DNA of 19,168 nt from CAYYMH01 sp964472785 (GTDB lineage Bacteria > Zhuqueibacterota > Zhuqueibacteria > Thermofontimicrobiales > Thermofontimicrobiaceae), in assembly GCA_964472785.1 (NCBI GenBank), contig CAYYMH010000070.1:1-19168 (forward strand), read 5' to 3'. Every line of letters starts with the position of its first letter. The first letter of the stretch is position 1. Made by a program: the position numbers and the translations under genes. Of this stretch, positions 1 through 7,853 are shown one piece after another. The notes under the pieces are model-generated. The model was not told the origin of the DNA, ran no database searches, and saw only the letters and a list, made by a program, of their open reading frames with translations.

Positions 1-2
1 GA

Positions 3-56
3 TACTACAAAAAAATAAAATATAACCAACAGGACATTTGTCCTAAATGTAAGTAG
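3..56 (+). CDS. C-terminal end of an unidentified upstream gene (partial)
   Basis: One frame is open from the left edge to a TAG at 54-56 and would encode a tail ending in ICPKCK. The other two plus frames hit stops within the first 25 bases. The CPKC pair would suit a zinc-ribbon or similar tail, but 17 residues are too few to name a family. The stop lies only 5 bases before the TTG of the next gene, so the two would be co-transcribed. It could also be non-coding sequence that happens to be open. Confidence 0.25.
   Translation, partial: YYKKIKYNQQDICPKCK
31..44. repeat. Short inverted repeat AGGACA-TT-TGTCCT
   Basis: Two perfect 6-base arms (AGGACA and TGTCCT) are separated by two bases. 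A second perfect inverted repeat, ACATTT-N5-AAATGT at 34-50, overlaps it. Symmetry of this size can be a dimeric repressor site, and it lies just before the TTG start at 62. However, it also falls inside the possible coding tail at 3-56, so the regulatory reading is only a suggestion. Confidence 0.2.
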
Positions 57-61
57 CGCAA

Positions 62-751
62 TTGGAGAAAAAATATTTTGATGCGGTTGGTGATGAAAAA
101 ATAAATGAAGCAAAGGAAATATTACATATCGGACGGATTAGCTGGAAATTAAGGGATGACGATAATTTGCTTCTTGGGCGCGTCGAAAGTCAACTTTTAA
201 GATCGATTCGGGAAGGAGCTGATCGTCTTAAAGAAGCTGGCAGATTAAAATTACACGGCAAAATCCGCAAAGCACATGCATCGGAAATCATCGATGCGCT
301 AAAAGGTAAGAATAAATATCTAGAAATCCATACAGATGTGTCAACCGAAAATATCTCGCACAAAAAGAAATCCCAGGAGAAACCGCGCCAATTGATCGGC
401 CAGCCTGCAGCGCCAGGGATAGTAAGCGGTAGTGCCCGACGGATTGTATCGAATGAAGAGCTCGGTAAATTTAGGCAGGGAGAAATTCTCGTATGTGATG
501 CCATTCAACCGAACATGACACATCTTGTTCCGCTCGCTGCCGGTATCATTGAGCGGCGCGGCGGTATGCTGATTCATGGCGCCATCATCGCCAGAGAAAT
601 GGGAATTCCCTGTGTCAATGGTGTGCCCAATGCCGCGGAAATATTGGAAGACGGAGAGCTGGTCACTGTGGACGGATTTTTAGGTATTGTAACTATTGGG
701 GAAGCTGAATTTGAAATGGAACAGCAAATTTCAAGACAAACAAATAAATGA
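62..751 (+). CDS. PEP-utiliser mobile (phosphohistidine) domain protein, stand-alone C-terminal part of a PEP synthase-like enzyme
   Basis: The 229-residue product carries the swivelling phosphohistidine domain of PEP synthase/pyruvate phosphate dikinase enzymes at about residues 112-213. It includes the signature RGGMLIHGAIIARE, with H172 as the expected phospho-carrier. Residues 1-95 contain SWKLRDDDNLLLGRVE, a segment I associate with the region just before this domain in PEP/pyruvate-binding proteins. The ATP-grasp nucleotide-binding half and the PEP/pyruvate TIM barrel are absent, so it cannot catalyse the full reaction alone. The start is TTG at 62: an in-frame TAA lies at 50-52, there is no clear Shine-Dalgarno, and no internal Met occurs before residue 152. 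It may be a separately encoded subunit, or the end of a gene broken upstream of the window. Confidence 0.8.
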   Translation: MEKKYFDAVGDEKINEAKEILHIGRISWKLRDDDNLLLGRVESQLLRSIREGADRLKEAGRLKLHGKIRKAHASEIIDALKGKNKYLEIHTDVSTENISHKKKSQEKPRQLIGQPAAPGIVSGSARRIVSNEELGKFRQGEILVCDAIQPNMTHLVPLAAGIIERRGGMLIHGAIIAREMGIPCVNGVPNAAEILEDGELVTVDGFLGIVTIGEAEFEMEQQISRQTNK

Positions 752-885
752 TATCCTGTCATATTTATAAATCAATGCCATTACGTTGCTAAGAAACGAA
801 GAAATATAATCATGAATTCTGAACTTAGTTTTTGAATTCTTAAAAGATGAACATGATTTTAATTATTTGATTTCTAAATCGTTGA

Positions 886-907
886 GCCTTCGTGGTTTCG
901 AGGCAAA
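886..907. repeat. Degenerate single arm of the dispersed 'CTTCGTGG' repeat family
   Basis: The stretch CTTCGTGGTTTCGAGGCAAAG resembles, on the opposite strand, the arms found at 10041-10075, 10468-10502 and 12188-12265. A poor partner in inverted orientation may lie at about 784-801. I judged similarity by eye only. It sits just upstream of the LOV phosphatase gene. Confidence 0.3.
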
Positions 908-937
908 GAACTATTTCAAAATAAAAGAGTAAAAAAA

Positions 938-2101
938 ATGTCATTACCATCAAAATTAATTGAGAAAGCTACCGATGTGGCAGCCGAAGGCATTATCATC
1001 ACAGATGCCACTCATCCAAAAAATCCGATCATCTATGTGAACCAGGGATTCGTTCACCTCACCGGGTATGAACGGGAAGAGATTTTAGGCAAAAATTGTC
1101 GGTTCCTGCAAGGAGACGAAACAGATCCCAATATGTTAAATGAAATCCGTCAAGCCATTCGGGAAGAACGGGAATGTTTAGTTGAGCTAATAAATTATGA
1201 TAAAAACGGAAGAAAATTCTGGAACCGGCTATCTATCTCCCCCATCAAAGACCAGTCCGGTAAAACATCACATTTTGTAGGTGTTCAGTCAGACATCACT
1301 GAACTGAAAGAGACCAAAACCAGGTTGGAACAGGCAAATACCGAACTGGAAAAATTCCGCAGAGAAATGATTTTAGAGCTGGAGCAGGCGAAAAACGCAC
1401 AGGAATTTATTTTACCAGAGCGGTTACTGATATTTGATAATATCCGAATAGCGTCAAAGTTCGTTCCGTTGGTGCATATTGGTGGAGATTTTTTTGATGT
1501 TTTCAAAATAAACGATGAGAAATTCGGTATGCTGATCGCGGACGTCACTGGACACGGCATACCGGCAGCTCTGCTGACATTTATGTCATCCATTTCTTTC
1601 AAACGCGCCGCAGAAAAACAACTTTCGACTAAAGCTGTCTTTACTAAAACCAACGAACTTTTATTTGGCGAGATGCCCGGTGGGGCATTTGTATCGATGT
1701 TTTACATCATTTATGACAACAAAAACCGGGAAATTACCTATAGCCAGGCTGGTCATCCACCGGCGTTCTTGTTGCGCCCTAAAACTAAGGAAGTTATCCG
1801 GTTGACAAACAAGGGGACGCTTATCGGAATATTTAAAAACGACTATGCAGTTTACGAAGAAAGCAAAATGAAAATGAAAGTTGGCGACAAAGTTATACTC
1901 TACACAGACGCGATTATTGAGGCATTTAGCGAGCAGGGTGAAATGATGGAAATGTCCCGATTAAAAGATTTTTTAGCTCAAAACATCAACCTGCCGATTG
2001 ATCAATTGTTAGAAGCAGTCTATAATTTCGGTATTGAGTTTAGTCAGAAAAAAGCCTACAACGATGACGCCACTTTGGTCGGTTTTGAAATATTGAAGTA
2101 A
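938..2101 (+). CDS. LOV blue-light sensor fused to a SpoIIE/RsbU-type PP2C serine phosphatase
   Basis: Residues about 8-121 form a PAS domain of the LOV class. GKNCRFLQG (51-59) contains C54, the cysteine that forms the flavin adduct in phototropin-type LOV domains. R55, Q58, R71, N86, N96 and Q117 sit at the spacings of the flavin-contacting residues in oat LOV2 (Cys+1, +4, +17, +32, +42, +63). Residues about 118-155 form a charged helix suited to a coiled-coil linker. Residues about 156-387 are a PP2C/SpoIIE phosphatase with GGDFFD (182-187), ADVTGHG (201-207), an AGHPPA segment, LYTDAIIEAF and DDATL (376-380), which supply the metal-binding aspartates. Proteins of this design control sigma factors by dephosphorylating STAS anti-anti-sigma proteins. 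No STAS or anti-sigma gene lies beside it. The ATG at 938 follows a weak AAGAG. Confidence 0.92.
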   Translation: MSLPSKLIEKATDVAAEGIIITDATHPKNPIIYVNQGFVHLTGYEREEILGKNCRFLQGDETDPNMLNEIRQAIREERECLVELINYDKNGRKFWNRLSISPIKDQSGKTSHFVGVQSDITELKETKTRLEQANTELEKFRREMILELEQAKNAQEFILPERLLIFDNIRIASKFVPLVHIGGDFFDVFKINDEKFGMLIADVTGHGIPAALLTFMSSISFKRAAEKQLSTKAVFTKTNELLFGEMPGGAFVSMFYIIYDNKNREITYSQAGHPPAFLLRPKTKEVIRLTNKGTLIGIFKNDYAVYEESKMKMKVGDKVILYTDAIIEAFSEQGEMMEMSRLKDFLAQNINLPIDQLLEAVYNFGIEFSQKKAYNDDATLVGFEILK

Positions 2102-2111
2102 TCGTAAAAAA

Positions 2112-2146
2112 AGTTTATTGGCTTTTTCATCATCATTCAATAAACT
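2112..2146 (+). terminator. Weak stem-loop after the LOV phosphatase gene
   Basis: AGTTTATTG (2112-2120) pairs perfectly with CAATAAACT (2138-2146) around a 17-base loop, 11 bases after the stop codon. The stem is AT-rich and no T-run follows it, so it may stabilise the 3' end rather than terminate. Confidence 0.25.
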
Positions 2147-2236
2147 GAGTTTAAATTGCATTCCTCTATCACGTGTTGCCTCAGAATGGAATCTAACCGA
2201 AAAATAAATCTTTACAACTGATATAAAACTTTGCTA

Positions 2237-2265
2237 TTGCATAATTCAAATATTTTTTTTATAAT
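2237..2265 (+). promoter_or_regulatory. Candidate orphan promoter
   Basis: A consensus TATAAT at 2260-2265 lies 17 bases after TTGCAT at 2237-2242. The -35 match is poor (TTG only) and the area is AT-rich, so chance is possible. No gene follows until lepA at 2656. Confidence 0.3.
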
Positions 2266-2337
2266 AAGAGGTTTTACTTCTGATGGATATTTATAACTAT
2301 TAGAACAGTTAAAGATAATTAATTCAATAGAGTAGCC

Positions 2338-2371
2338 AGCCGCTTTTTCATTACGGCTTTTGTATTTTTTT
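2338..2371 (+). terminator. Candidate weak rho-independent terminator
   Basis: AGCCG (2338-2342) pairs with CGGCT (2354-2358) around an 11-base loop and is followed by a T-rich tract to 2371. The stem is only 5 bp. Together with the candidate promoter at 2237-2265 it would bound a transcript of about 100 nt. Confidence 0.25.
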
Positions 2372-2519
2372 CAAAGCTCCATCAAATCAAATGAGATTCT
2401 AACATTTATCTCGAAAAACAACAGTATTGAAAAGAAATTACAGATCAAATCAGACGATTTAATAAATAATAATTGGGATGCTCAGTAGAAAATATTAGAC
2501 TCAAGAAGTGGACTTTTGC

Positions 2520-2541
2520 GGGGATGCACATGTGCATCCCC
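2520..2541. repeat. Perfect 22-bp palindrome (half-site GGGGATGCACA)
   Basis: The sequence is GGGGATGCACA followed directly by its exact reverse complement TGTGCATCCCC, then TACGAT. It is GC-rich in an AT-rich spacer. Its form recalls short REP-like palindromes of the 'GTAGGGG...CCCCTAC' kind seen as dispersed intergenic repeats in many bacteria. It lies 115 bases before lepA. Confidence 0.7.
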
Positions 2542-2655
2542 TACGATCTAAATATTTTATTAAAAAAAACCAATAATACAACTGGTCATTCATATTAATA
2601 CTAACCACGTATTTATTTTGAGCAAACGATCATTACAAAGGACGAAACACATTTA

Positions 2656-4452
2656 ATGAACACGAAATACATTCGAAATTTTTCCATTATTGCCCATATC
2701 GATCACGGGAAGTCCACTTTGGCGGACCGGCTGCTGGAGTTCACCGGCACATTCCGCAAAGAGGAAATGGTCGAACAGATGCTGGATAGCATGGATTTGG
2801 AACGAGAGCGCGGCATCACCATCAAGTCGCACGCGATCACCATGAATTACCGCGCCAAGGATGGCAATAATTATACACTGAATTTAATCGACACACCCGG
2901 GCACGTCGATTTTTCCTACGAAGTGTCCCGCAGTTTGGCGGCATGTGAAGGTGCGCTGCTCCTGATCGACGCGGCACAGGGAATTGAAGCACAGACGGTG
3001 AGCAACCTGTATCTGGCGCTGGAAAACGACCTGGAAATAATTCCGGTGATCAATAAAATCGATCTGAAAAATGCCCGCATCGCTGAAATAAAACATCAAC
3101 TGGTCGATTTGATGGGAATCAACGAAAACGAAATTGTCCTGTGCAGTGCCCGCGAAGGCATCGGCATCGAAAACGTTTTGGAAACCATTGTCAATCAAAT
3201 TCCCATGCCCAAAGGCGATCCCAAAGCGCCACTGCAGGCGTTGATTTTTGATTCGATGTTCAATCAATATCGCGGTGCGATTGCCTATGTGCGGATTTTT
3301 CAGGGTGAGATGAAAACCGGCATGCCGATTAAGTTTTTCGCCCATAAAAAGACTTTTGAAGTTGATGAAATTGGGATTTTAAAACTTAGCAATGTCCCCA
3401 AAGATGTGCTCTCTGTTGGAGAAGTGGGCTACGTGATCGCAGGCGCCAAAGAGGTCAAGGACACCAAAGTTGGCGATACAATCACTTCAATGGAACACCC
3501 GGCGCCCGAGCCCTTGGCCGGTTACCGTGAAGCCAAGCCTATGGTTTTCAGTAGTATTTTTCCAGCTGATAATGAAAATTATGAAGATCTGCGCGAGGCT
3601 ATGGAAAAATTAAAATTGAACGATGCATCGTTGATTTATGAGCCGGAAAATTCGATAGCTTTGGGGTTTGGTTTCCGCTGCGGATTTTTGGGCTTGCTGC
3701 ACATGGAGATCGTTCAGGAGCGATTGGAGCGAGAGTATGATCTGAATTTGGTCACGACGTTGCCAAGTGTCCGGTTCAAGGTTTACAAAACCAATGGCGA
3801 AATGCTGTTTGTGGATAATCCGACGGCATTGCCTCATCAAAGTAGTATCGAGTACATTGAAGAGCCGTATATCAGGGCTAATATTTTTACACCCAAAGAA
3901 TACATCGGCAATATCATGAAGGTCGCTCAGGAACGTCGGGGAATTTATTTGAACACAGATTGGGTTGATGAGTTACGCGCTGATCTGCATTACGAATTTC
4001 CGTTGTCAGAAATTATCTATGATTTCTACGATAAGTTGAAATCGACGAGCCGGGGCTATGCCTCGTTTGATTACGAGTTCGCTGATTATAAACGCGGCGA
4101 TCTGGTCAAACTGGATATCTTGATCAACAAAGAGTCAGTGGATGCTCTCTCCATCATCGTTCATCGGAGTAAAGGTTATGAATGGGGACGCAAAATTTGT
4201 CAAAAATTGAAAGAGCTGATTCCGCGCCAGATGTTTGAAGTCGCGATCCAATCCGCCATCGGTAACAAAGTCATTGCTCGGGAAACGATCCGTCCGATAC
4301 GTAAAAACGTCACAGCAAAATGCTACGGCGGTGATGTGACCCGAAAACGAAAATTGCTCGAAAAACAAAAAGAAGGCAAAAAGCGAATGAAACAGTTGGG
4401 ACAGGTAGAAGTGCCTCAGGAAGCGTTTTTAGCTGTGTTGCAAGTGGATTAA
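2656..4452 (+). CDS. lepA: Elongation factor 4 (LepA), ribosome back-translocating GTPase
   Basis: The product has 598 residues, the normal LepA length. G motifs are AHIDHGKST (13-21), the G2 threonine T55 in RGITIK, DTPGH (79-83) and NKID (133-136). EF-G-like domains II, III and V follow, then the LepA-specific C-terminal domain with the RKNVTAKCYGGDVTRKRKLL segment. LepA acts on the ribosome and influences elongation or initiation under stress. The ATG at 2656 is preceded by AAAGGA at a rather long spacing. It is the first gene of a long same-strand run that also holds lepB and era, its neighbours in E. coli. Confidence 0.97.
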   Translation: MNTKYIRNFSIIAHIDHGKSTLADRLLEFTGTFRKEEMVEQMLDSMDLERERGITIKSHAITMNYRAKDGNNYTLNLIDTPGHVDFSYEVSRSLAACEGALLLIDAAQGIEAQTVSNLYLALENDLEIIPVINKIDLKNARIAEIKHQLVDLMGINENEIVLCSAREGIGIENVLETIVNQIPMPKGDPKAPLQALIFDSMFNQYRGAIAYVRIFQGEMKTGMPIKFFAHKKTFEVDEIGILKLSNVPKDVLSVGEVGYVIAGAKEVKDTKVGDTITSMEHPAPEPLAGYREAKPMVFSSIFPADNENYEDLREAMEKLKLNDASLIYEPENSIALGFGFRCGFLGLLHMEIVQERLEREYDLNLVTTLPSVRFKVYKTNGEMLFVDNPTALPHQSSIEYIEEPYIRANIFTPKEYIGNIMKVAQERRGIYLNTDWVDELRADLHYEFPLSEIIYDFYDKLKSTSRGYASFDYEFADYKRGDLVKLDILINKESVDALSIIVHRSKGYEWGRKICQKLKELIPRQMFEVAIQSAIGNKVIARETIRPIRKNVTAKCYGGDVTRKRKLLEKQKEGKKRMKQLGQVEVPQEAFLAVLQVD

Positions 4453-4471
4453 ATTTTCTCGAAAAATATAC

Positions 4472-4499
4472 TTTGAGTCTTCGAGACGTGGAGGCAAGC
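4472..4499. repeat. Possible degenerate arm of the dispersed repeat family
   Basis: TTGAGTCTTCGAGACGTGG and the following GGCAAG resemble the single arm at 886-907 and the reverse complements of the arms at 10041 and 12188. The match is loose and judged by eye. It lies between lepA and the ABC ATPase. Confidence 0.22.
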
Positions 4500-4545
4500 A
4501 AGTAGATTAAGTTGGTAAATTATTGAATAATATCGGAGCAAAAAA

Positions 4546-5304
4546 TTGATCGAGGCTATTAATCTTACCAAAAAATATGACAACTTGACCGCTGTCGATA
4601 ATTTAAATATAAACGTCCATGGAGAGTTGTTTGTATTTTTAGGTCCCAATGGCGCTGGCAAAACAACCACCATCAAAATGATGACAGGCTTATTATCACC
4701 AACTTCCGGAAATGTCAGAATCGAAGGGTACGATTTACAAGCAAATCCTGTTGAAGCGAAGAAACTGTTCGGTTTGGTGCCGGATACACCGGTGCTTTAC
4801 AATAAATTGACCTTCAAAGAGTTTGTGACCTTCATCGGTAACTTGTATGAAGTCGATAAGCAGACCTTTCAGCGGCGTTTTCACAATTTTGTTGAGCTTT
4901 TCGACATGTCAGACCGTGTGAACGATTTGATCCAGAATTTCTCCCATGGCATGAAGCAAAAATGTATTCTGGCAGCCGCACTAATTCATAATCCAAAGGT
5001 GCTGTTTTTGGATGAACCCACCGTGGGGCTGGACCCGAAGAGTGCCCGAAATTTGAAAGACCTGCTCAGGGGACTGGTGAAAAAAGGTACCACGGTCTTT
5101 ATGTCCACGCATATTCTGGAAATCGCTGAAGCCATGTGTGATCGAGTCGGAATTATTAACAAAGGACAACTGTCTGCCATCGGCACCATGGAAGAGCTCC
5201 GTCTCCAATCCAGGCAAAAGGATAAGAGTTTGGAAGAGATTTTTTTATCACTTACTGGGGGAAGCGAATACGATGAAGTTTTGAAATATCTGGAGGAGGG
5301 GTGA
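4546..5304 (+). CDS. ABC transporter ATP-binding protein
   Basis: This 252-residue nucleotide-binding subunit pairs with the membrane protein encoded immediately downstream. Walker A is GPNGAGKTT (33-41), Walker B is KVLFLDEP, the D-loop is GLDP and the H-loop histidine is in MSTHIL. Two motifs depart from consensus. The signature is FSHGMKQ (133-139) instead of LSGGM(R/K)Q. The Q-loop position reads VPDTPVLY (79-86), with D81 where glutamine is usual, a form also seen in EcsA-like ATPases. The start is TTG at 4546, supported by GGAG at 4535-4538 (7-base spacing). Substrate is unknown, and export is more likely than import because no binding protein is present. Confidence 0.92.
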   Translation: MIEAINLTKKYDNLTAVDNLNINVHGELFVFLGPNGAGKTTTIKMMTGLLSPTSGNVRIEGYDLQANPVEAKKLFGLVPDTPVLYNKLTFKEFVTFIGNLYEVDKQTFQRRFHNFVELFDMSDRVNDLIQNFSHGMKQKCILAAALIHNPKVLFLDEPTVGLDPKSARNLKDLLRGLVKKGTTVFMSTHILEIAEAMCDRVGIINKGQLSAIGTMEELRLQSRQKDKSLEEIFLSLTGGSEYDEVLKYLEEG

Positions 5305-5305
5305 G

Positions 5306-6982
5306 ATGCTGGTTAAGCCGGTTTTTGCTTTACTAAAGGTAAAACTTCAGGTATTCGTCAATGGATTCATAAAAGTTGAAAATAAGAAAAAAAGCCGAAA
5401 AATTTTCGCTTTTGCTGGTGGCGCTGTGTTGTTTGTTTTTCTTTACCTGTGGATGTACGATGTTTTAGCAAACCTCTCTCAAAATTTGCCGGTTGAAGTT
5501 CGGCTGGTTGACAATTTCATTATGGTAGTATTCCTGGGATTTTTTGTTTTTTTGTTAGCCAGCGGTATCACAATTTCGATACACTATTTGTTTATTTCCA
5601 CTGATCTTCCGTTGCTGCTTTCATCGCCGATCCCGGAATATTCGATTTTCAGTTTCAAGCTGATCGAAGCTATTTTTGCCAACTCCTCATTTTTCCTGTT
5701 CTTTGGGATACCAACATTTATCGCCTATGGTGTGGTGACGCATGCGGCGTGGTATTATTACCCATTAATGTTGATCAATGCGCTGTGTTTTTTAATCATT
5801 CCGGTAGCCATCTCTTTTCTCGGTGCTCTGATTGTGGTTAAATTTCTTCCGGCCTCACGAGCCCGGGAATTAACGGCGATCTTGCTGGCTGTGATTTCAT
5901 TAGGAATCTGGCTCGCACTCCAATTAGTCCGCGCCTCGATGTTCGACCGTTCATCACCGGACTTTGATCCGAATAGCATTGAACAACTGGGACGGATCTC
6001 ACACATTTTTTTATTTGATATTTTACCCTCGACCTGGGCAGCGCGAGCGCTTTCGGGATTTGCTCAGGGCGATTTGGCATTAATCATCTACAATTTCGTT
6101 CCATTGCTTATTTTTACTGCTTTGATTTGCTATGTTTCCATTCGGTTGAGCAAAATTGCCTTTACTAAAGGAATGGTCAGTAGTGAACATGCTGTTACGC
6201 TGCATAAAAGAAAAACAGTACAAAAAAGCAAAACAGTAGCAAAACGTTGGTTCCCTGATTTATTCTCATCAGCAATATTAGCAGTTTCATGGCGGGATTC
6301 AAAATTATTCATCCGAGACTCAAGGCAAATCACCAATATCATCATGATCGCAGCAATTATGGTAGTGTTTCCATTAATACAGGAAACCGATCCGTCCGCT
6401 ACCAATTTTAATCTTTATCGCCCGTATCTTTTTGTCATTGTCATCGGAGCATTAATGGCTGCCAGACTAAACGCACGAATGATTCCGCTTGAGGAAAAAG
6501 CATTTTGGATAACCAAACTGACACCACAATCCGGCTCTCGCATCATTTGGGGGAAATATCTGTTCGGGTTCGCGCTCAGTACGATTTTGTCCTGGACTGC
6601 TATTATCATCGTGAGTACGTATTACGGACATCCGCTGCGGATTCGACTCCTGGCATTTTGTGCGACATTGGTACTTTCCGGAGCATTGTCATCAGTGGGT
6701 TTATTTACCGGCATCAAATACGGGCAGTTTGACTGGGAGCACCCGAAACAAATGTTGACGTCAACCGGTGGCTTTATGCTCACAGTGTTCACTATTGTCG
6801 TTGTTGGCATTATCGGCGGAATTGTCGCGTTAATTTACTTCACCGGAAATCTGATGCAATTATCCCTTCAATTTCTCGATTTCTCCGCCGTGGTTATTGC
6901 TTTTCTCTTTACCAGTATCTCGGCAGTATCAATTAACTATTTGAGCGGTAAGAAATTGGACAGGTTAGAATGGCGGTTTTAA
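5306..6982 (+). CDS. ABC transporter permease, large polytopic subunit (putative exporter, PF16949-like)
   Basis: This 558-residue integral membrane protein starts one base after the stop of the ATPase gene, behind a strong GGAGGAGG (about 5292-5299), so the two are translationally coupled. Hydrophobic segments appear at about residues 33-53, 72-92, 110-150, 155-178, 190-205 and 260-277, and again across 345-545, giving roughly 10-12 transmembrane helices. A cytoplasmic basic stretch at about 295-320 separates the two halves. Length and pattern fit the family annotated 'putative ABC exporter' that accompanies EcsA-like ATPases. Substrate cannot be deduced. Confidence 0.85.
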   Translation: MLVKPVFALLKVKLQVFVNGFIKVENKKKSRKIFAFAGGAVLFVFLYLWMYDVLANLSQNLPVEVRLVDNFIMVVFLGFFVFLLASGITISIHYLFISTDLPLLLSSPIPEYSIFSFKLIEAIFANSSFFLFFGIPTFIAYGVVTHAAWYYYPLMLINALCFLIIPVAISFLGALIVVKFLPASRARELTAILLAVISLGIWLALQLVRASMFDRSSPDFDPNSIEQLGRISHIFLFDILPSTWAARALSGFAQGDLALIIYNFVPLLIFTALICYVSIRLSKIAFTKGMVSSEHAVTLHKRKTVQKSKTVAKRWFPDLFSSAILAVSWRDSKLFIRDSRQITNIIMIAAIMVVFPLIQETDPSATNFNLYRPYLFVIVIGALMAARLNARMIPLEEKAFWITKLTPQSGSRIIWGKYLFGFALSTILSWTAIIIVSTYYGHPLRIRLLAFCATLVLSGALSSVGLFTGIKYGQFDWEHPKQMLTSTGGFMLTVFTIVVVGIIGGIVALIYFTGNLMQLSLQFLDFSAVVIAFLFTSISAVSINYLSGKKLDRLEWRF

Positions 6983-7047
6983 TGAGTGAACAAAAATGAT
7001 AGATTTAAGTATAACAGATTATTAAAAAATTAATTACGGGGAATATT

Positions 7048-7788
7048 ATGGCAAAAGCGTCGCAAAAAAAGAAAAAGAATGTTGTCCGGGAATATGTGGA
7101 AGCGATACTCGTCGCTTTGATCGCGGCGATGATTTTGCGGATTTTTGTAGTTCAGGCATTTCGTATTCCAACCGGTTCGATGAAGGATACTTTACTGGTC
7201 GGAGATTTTTTATTAGTGAATAAATTCATTTATGGCGTGCGCACACCGGACCGGATACCGGTGATTGATGTTGAAATTCCTCACGTACGCCTTCCTGCGA
7301 TAAAAGAACCCAAACTGGGCGAAATCATTGTTTTCAAATATCCTCTGGATGAAAAATTAGATTACATCAAAAGGTGTATCGCACTCGGGGGCCAGACAAT
7401 TGAAATTCGGGATGGTAATGTATTTATCGACGGAAAGCCGGAGGGTAAAAAGGAGTTTATTAAAAGAAAGTATGATCCGGTTGAAGGCGAGTATATTCGG
7501 TATTATCGCATAACGAAACCGAATGGGATCAAATATACGATTCGGCAATACGAGCGTATCGACCGGGAGCGCGACGATTTTGGGCCGGTAAAAGTGCCGA
7601 AAAATCATTTATTTGCCATGGGCGATAACAGGGACAACAGTGCGGACAGTCGATCGTGGGGGTTTTTACCCAGAGAAAATGTCATCGGTCAGGCATTGAT
7701 CATTTATTTTTCGTGGGACAAACATGTTCCGCTGTATAAGTTTTACAACAAAATCCGCTTTTCCAGAATTGCTAAATTGATAAAATAA
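7048..7788 (+). CDS. lepB: Signal peptidase I
   Basis: This inner-membrane serine protease removes signal peptides from exported proteins. It has a basic N-terminus, one membrane anchor at about residues 18-38, the box B serine S44 in PTGSMKDTL, the catalytic lysine K108 in YIKRCIALGG, and the box E motif GDNRDNSADSR. The length (246 residues) matches single-anchor forms. The lysine box reads RCIALGGQ instead of the common RVVGLPGD, a modest deviation that leaves the catalytic pair intact. ATG 7048 follows ACGGGGAA. A rho-independent terminator follows the gene, closing the lepA-ABC-lepB group. Confidence 0.95.
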   Translation: MAKASQKKKKNVVREYVEAILVALIAAMILRIFVVQAFRIPTGSMKDTLLVGDFLLVNKFIYGVRTPDRIPVIDVEIPHVRLPAIKEPKLGEIIVFKYPLDEKLDYIKRCIALGGQTIEIRDGNVFIDGKPEGKKEFIKRKYDPVEGEYIRYYRITKPNGIKYTIRQYERIDRERDDFGPVKVPKNHLFAMGDNRDNSADSRSWGFLPRENVIGQALIIYFSWDKHVPLYKFYNKIRFSRIAKLIK

Positions 7789-7811
7789 TTATAAATTTTA
7801 AAACACATACT

Positions 7812-7850
7812 AACCACGGTATGCTCACTCGAACTACCGTGGTTTTTATT
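7812..7850 (+). terminator. Rho-independent terminator between lepB and hemW
   Basis: AACCACGGTA (7812-7821) pairs perfectly with TACCGTGGTT (7835-7844) around a 13-base loop, and a T-rich tail continues to 7853. It lies 23 bases after the lepB stop, and its T-tract runs directly into the hemW start codon at 7854. Confidence 0.8.
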
Positions 7851-7853
7851 TTT

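Larger units (their letters stand above)
2102..2655. other. 554-base intergenic stretch without a convincing gene
   Basis: I see no protein-coding frame of useful length here. It contains an AT-rich stem-loop after the LOV gene, a candidate promoter/terminator pair around 2237-2371, and a perfect 22-bp palindrome at 2520-2541. The remainder is AT-rich leader sequence of lepA. Confidence 0.6.

Noticed and set aside
2884..3345. Long open frame on the minus strand inside lepA
   Set aside because: It lies wholly opposite a highly conserved gene, has no start signals, and its translation is rich in residues typical of antisense frames.
7821..7853. ATG 7821 as the hemW start
   Set aside because: It lies in the terminator stem and adds 11 residues absent from the family. 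ATG 7854 gives the standard N-terminus.
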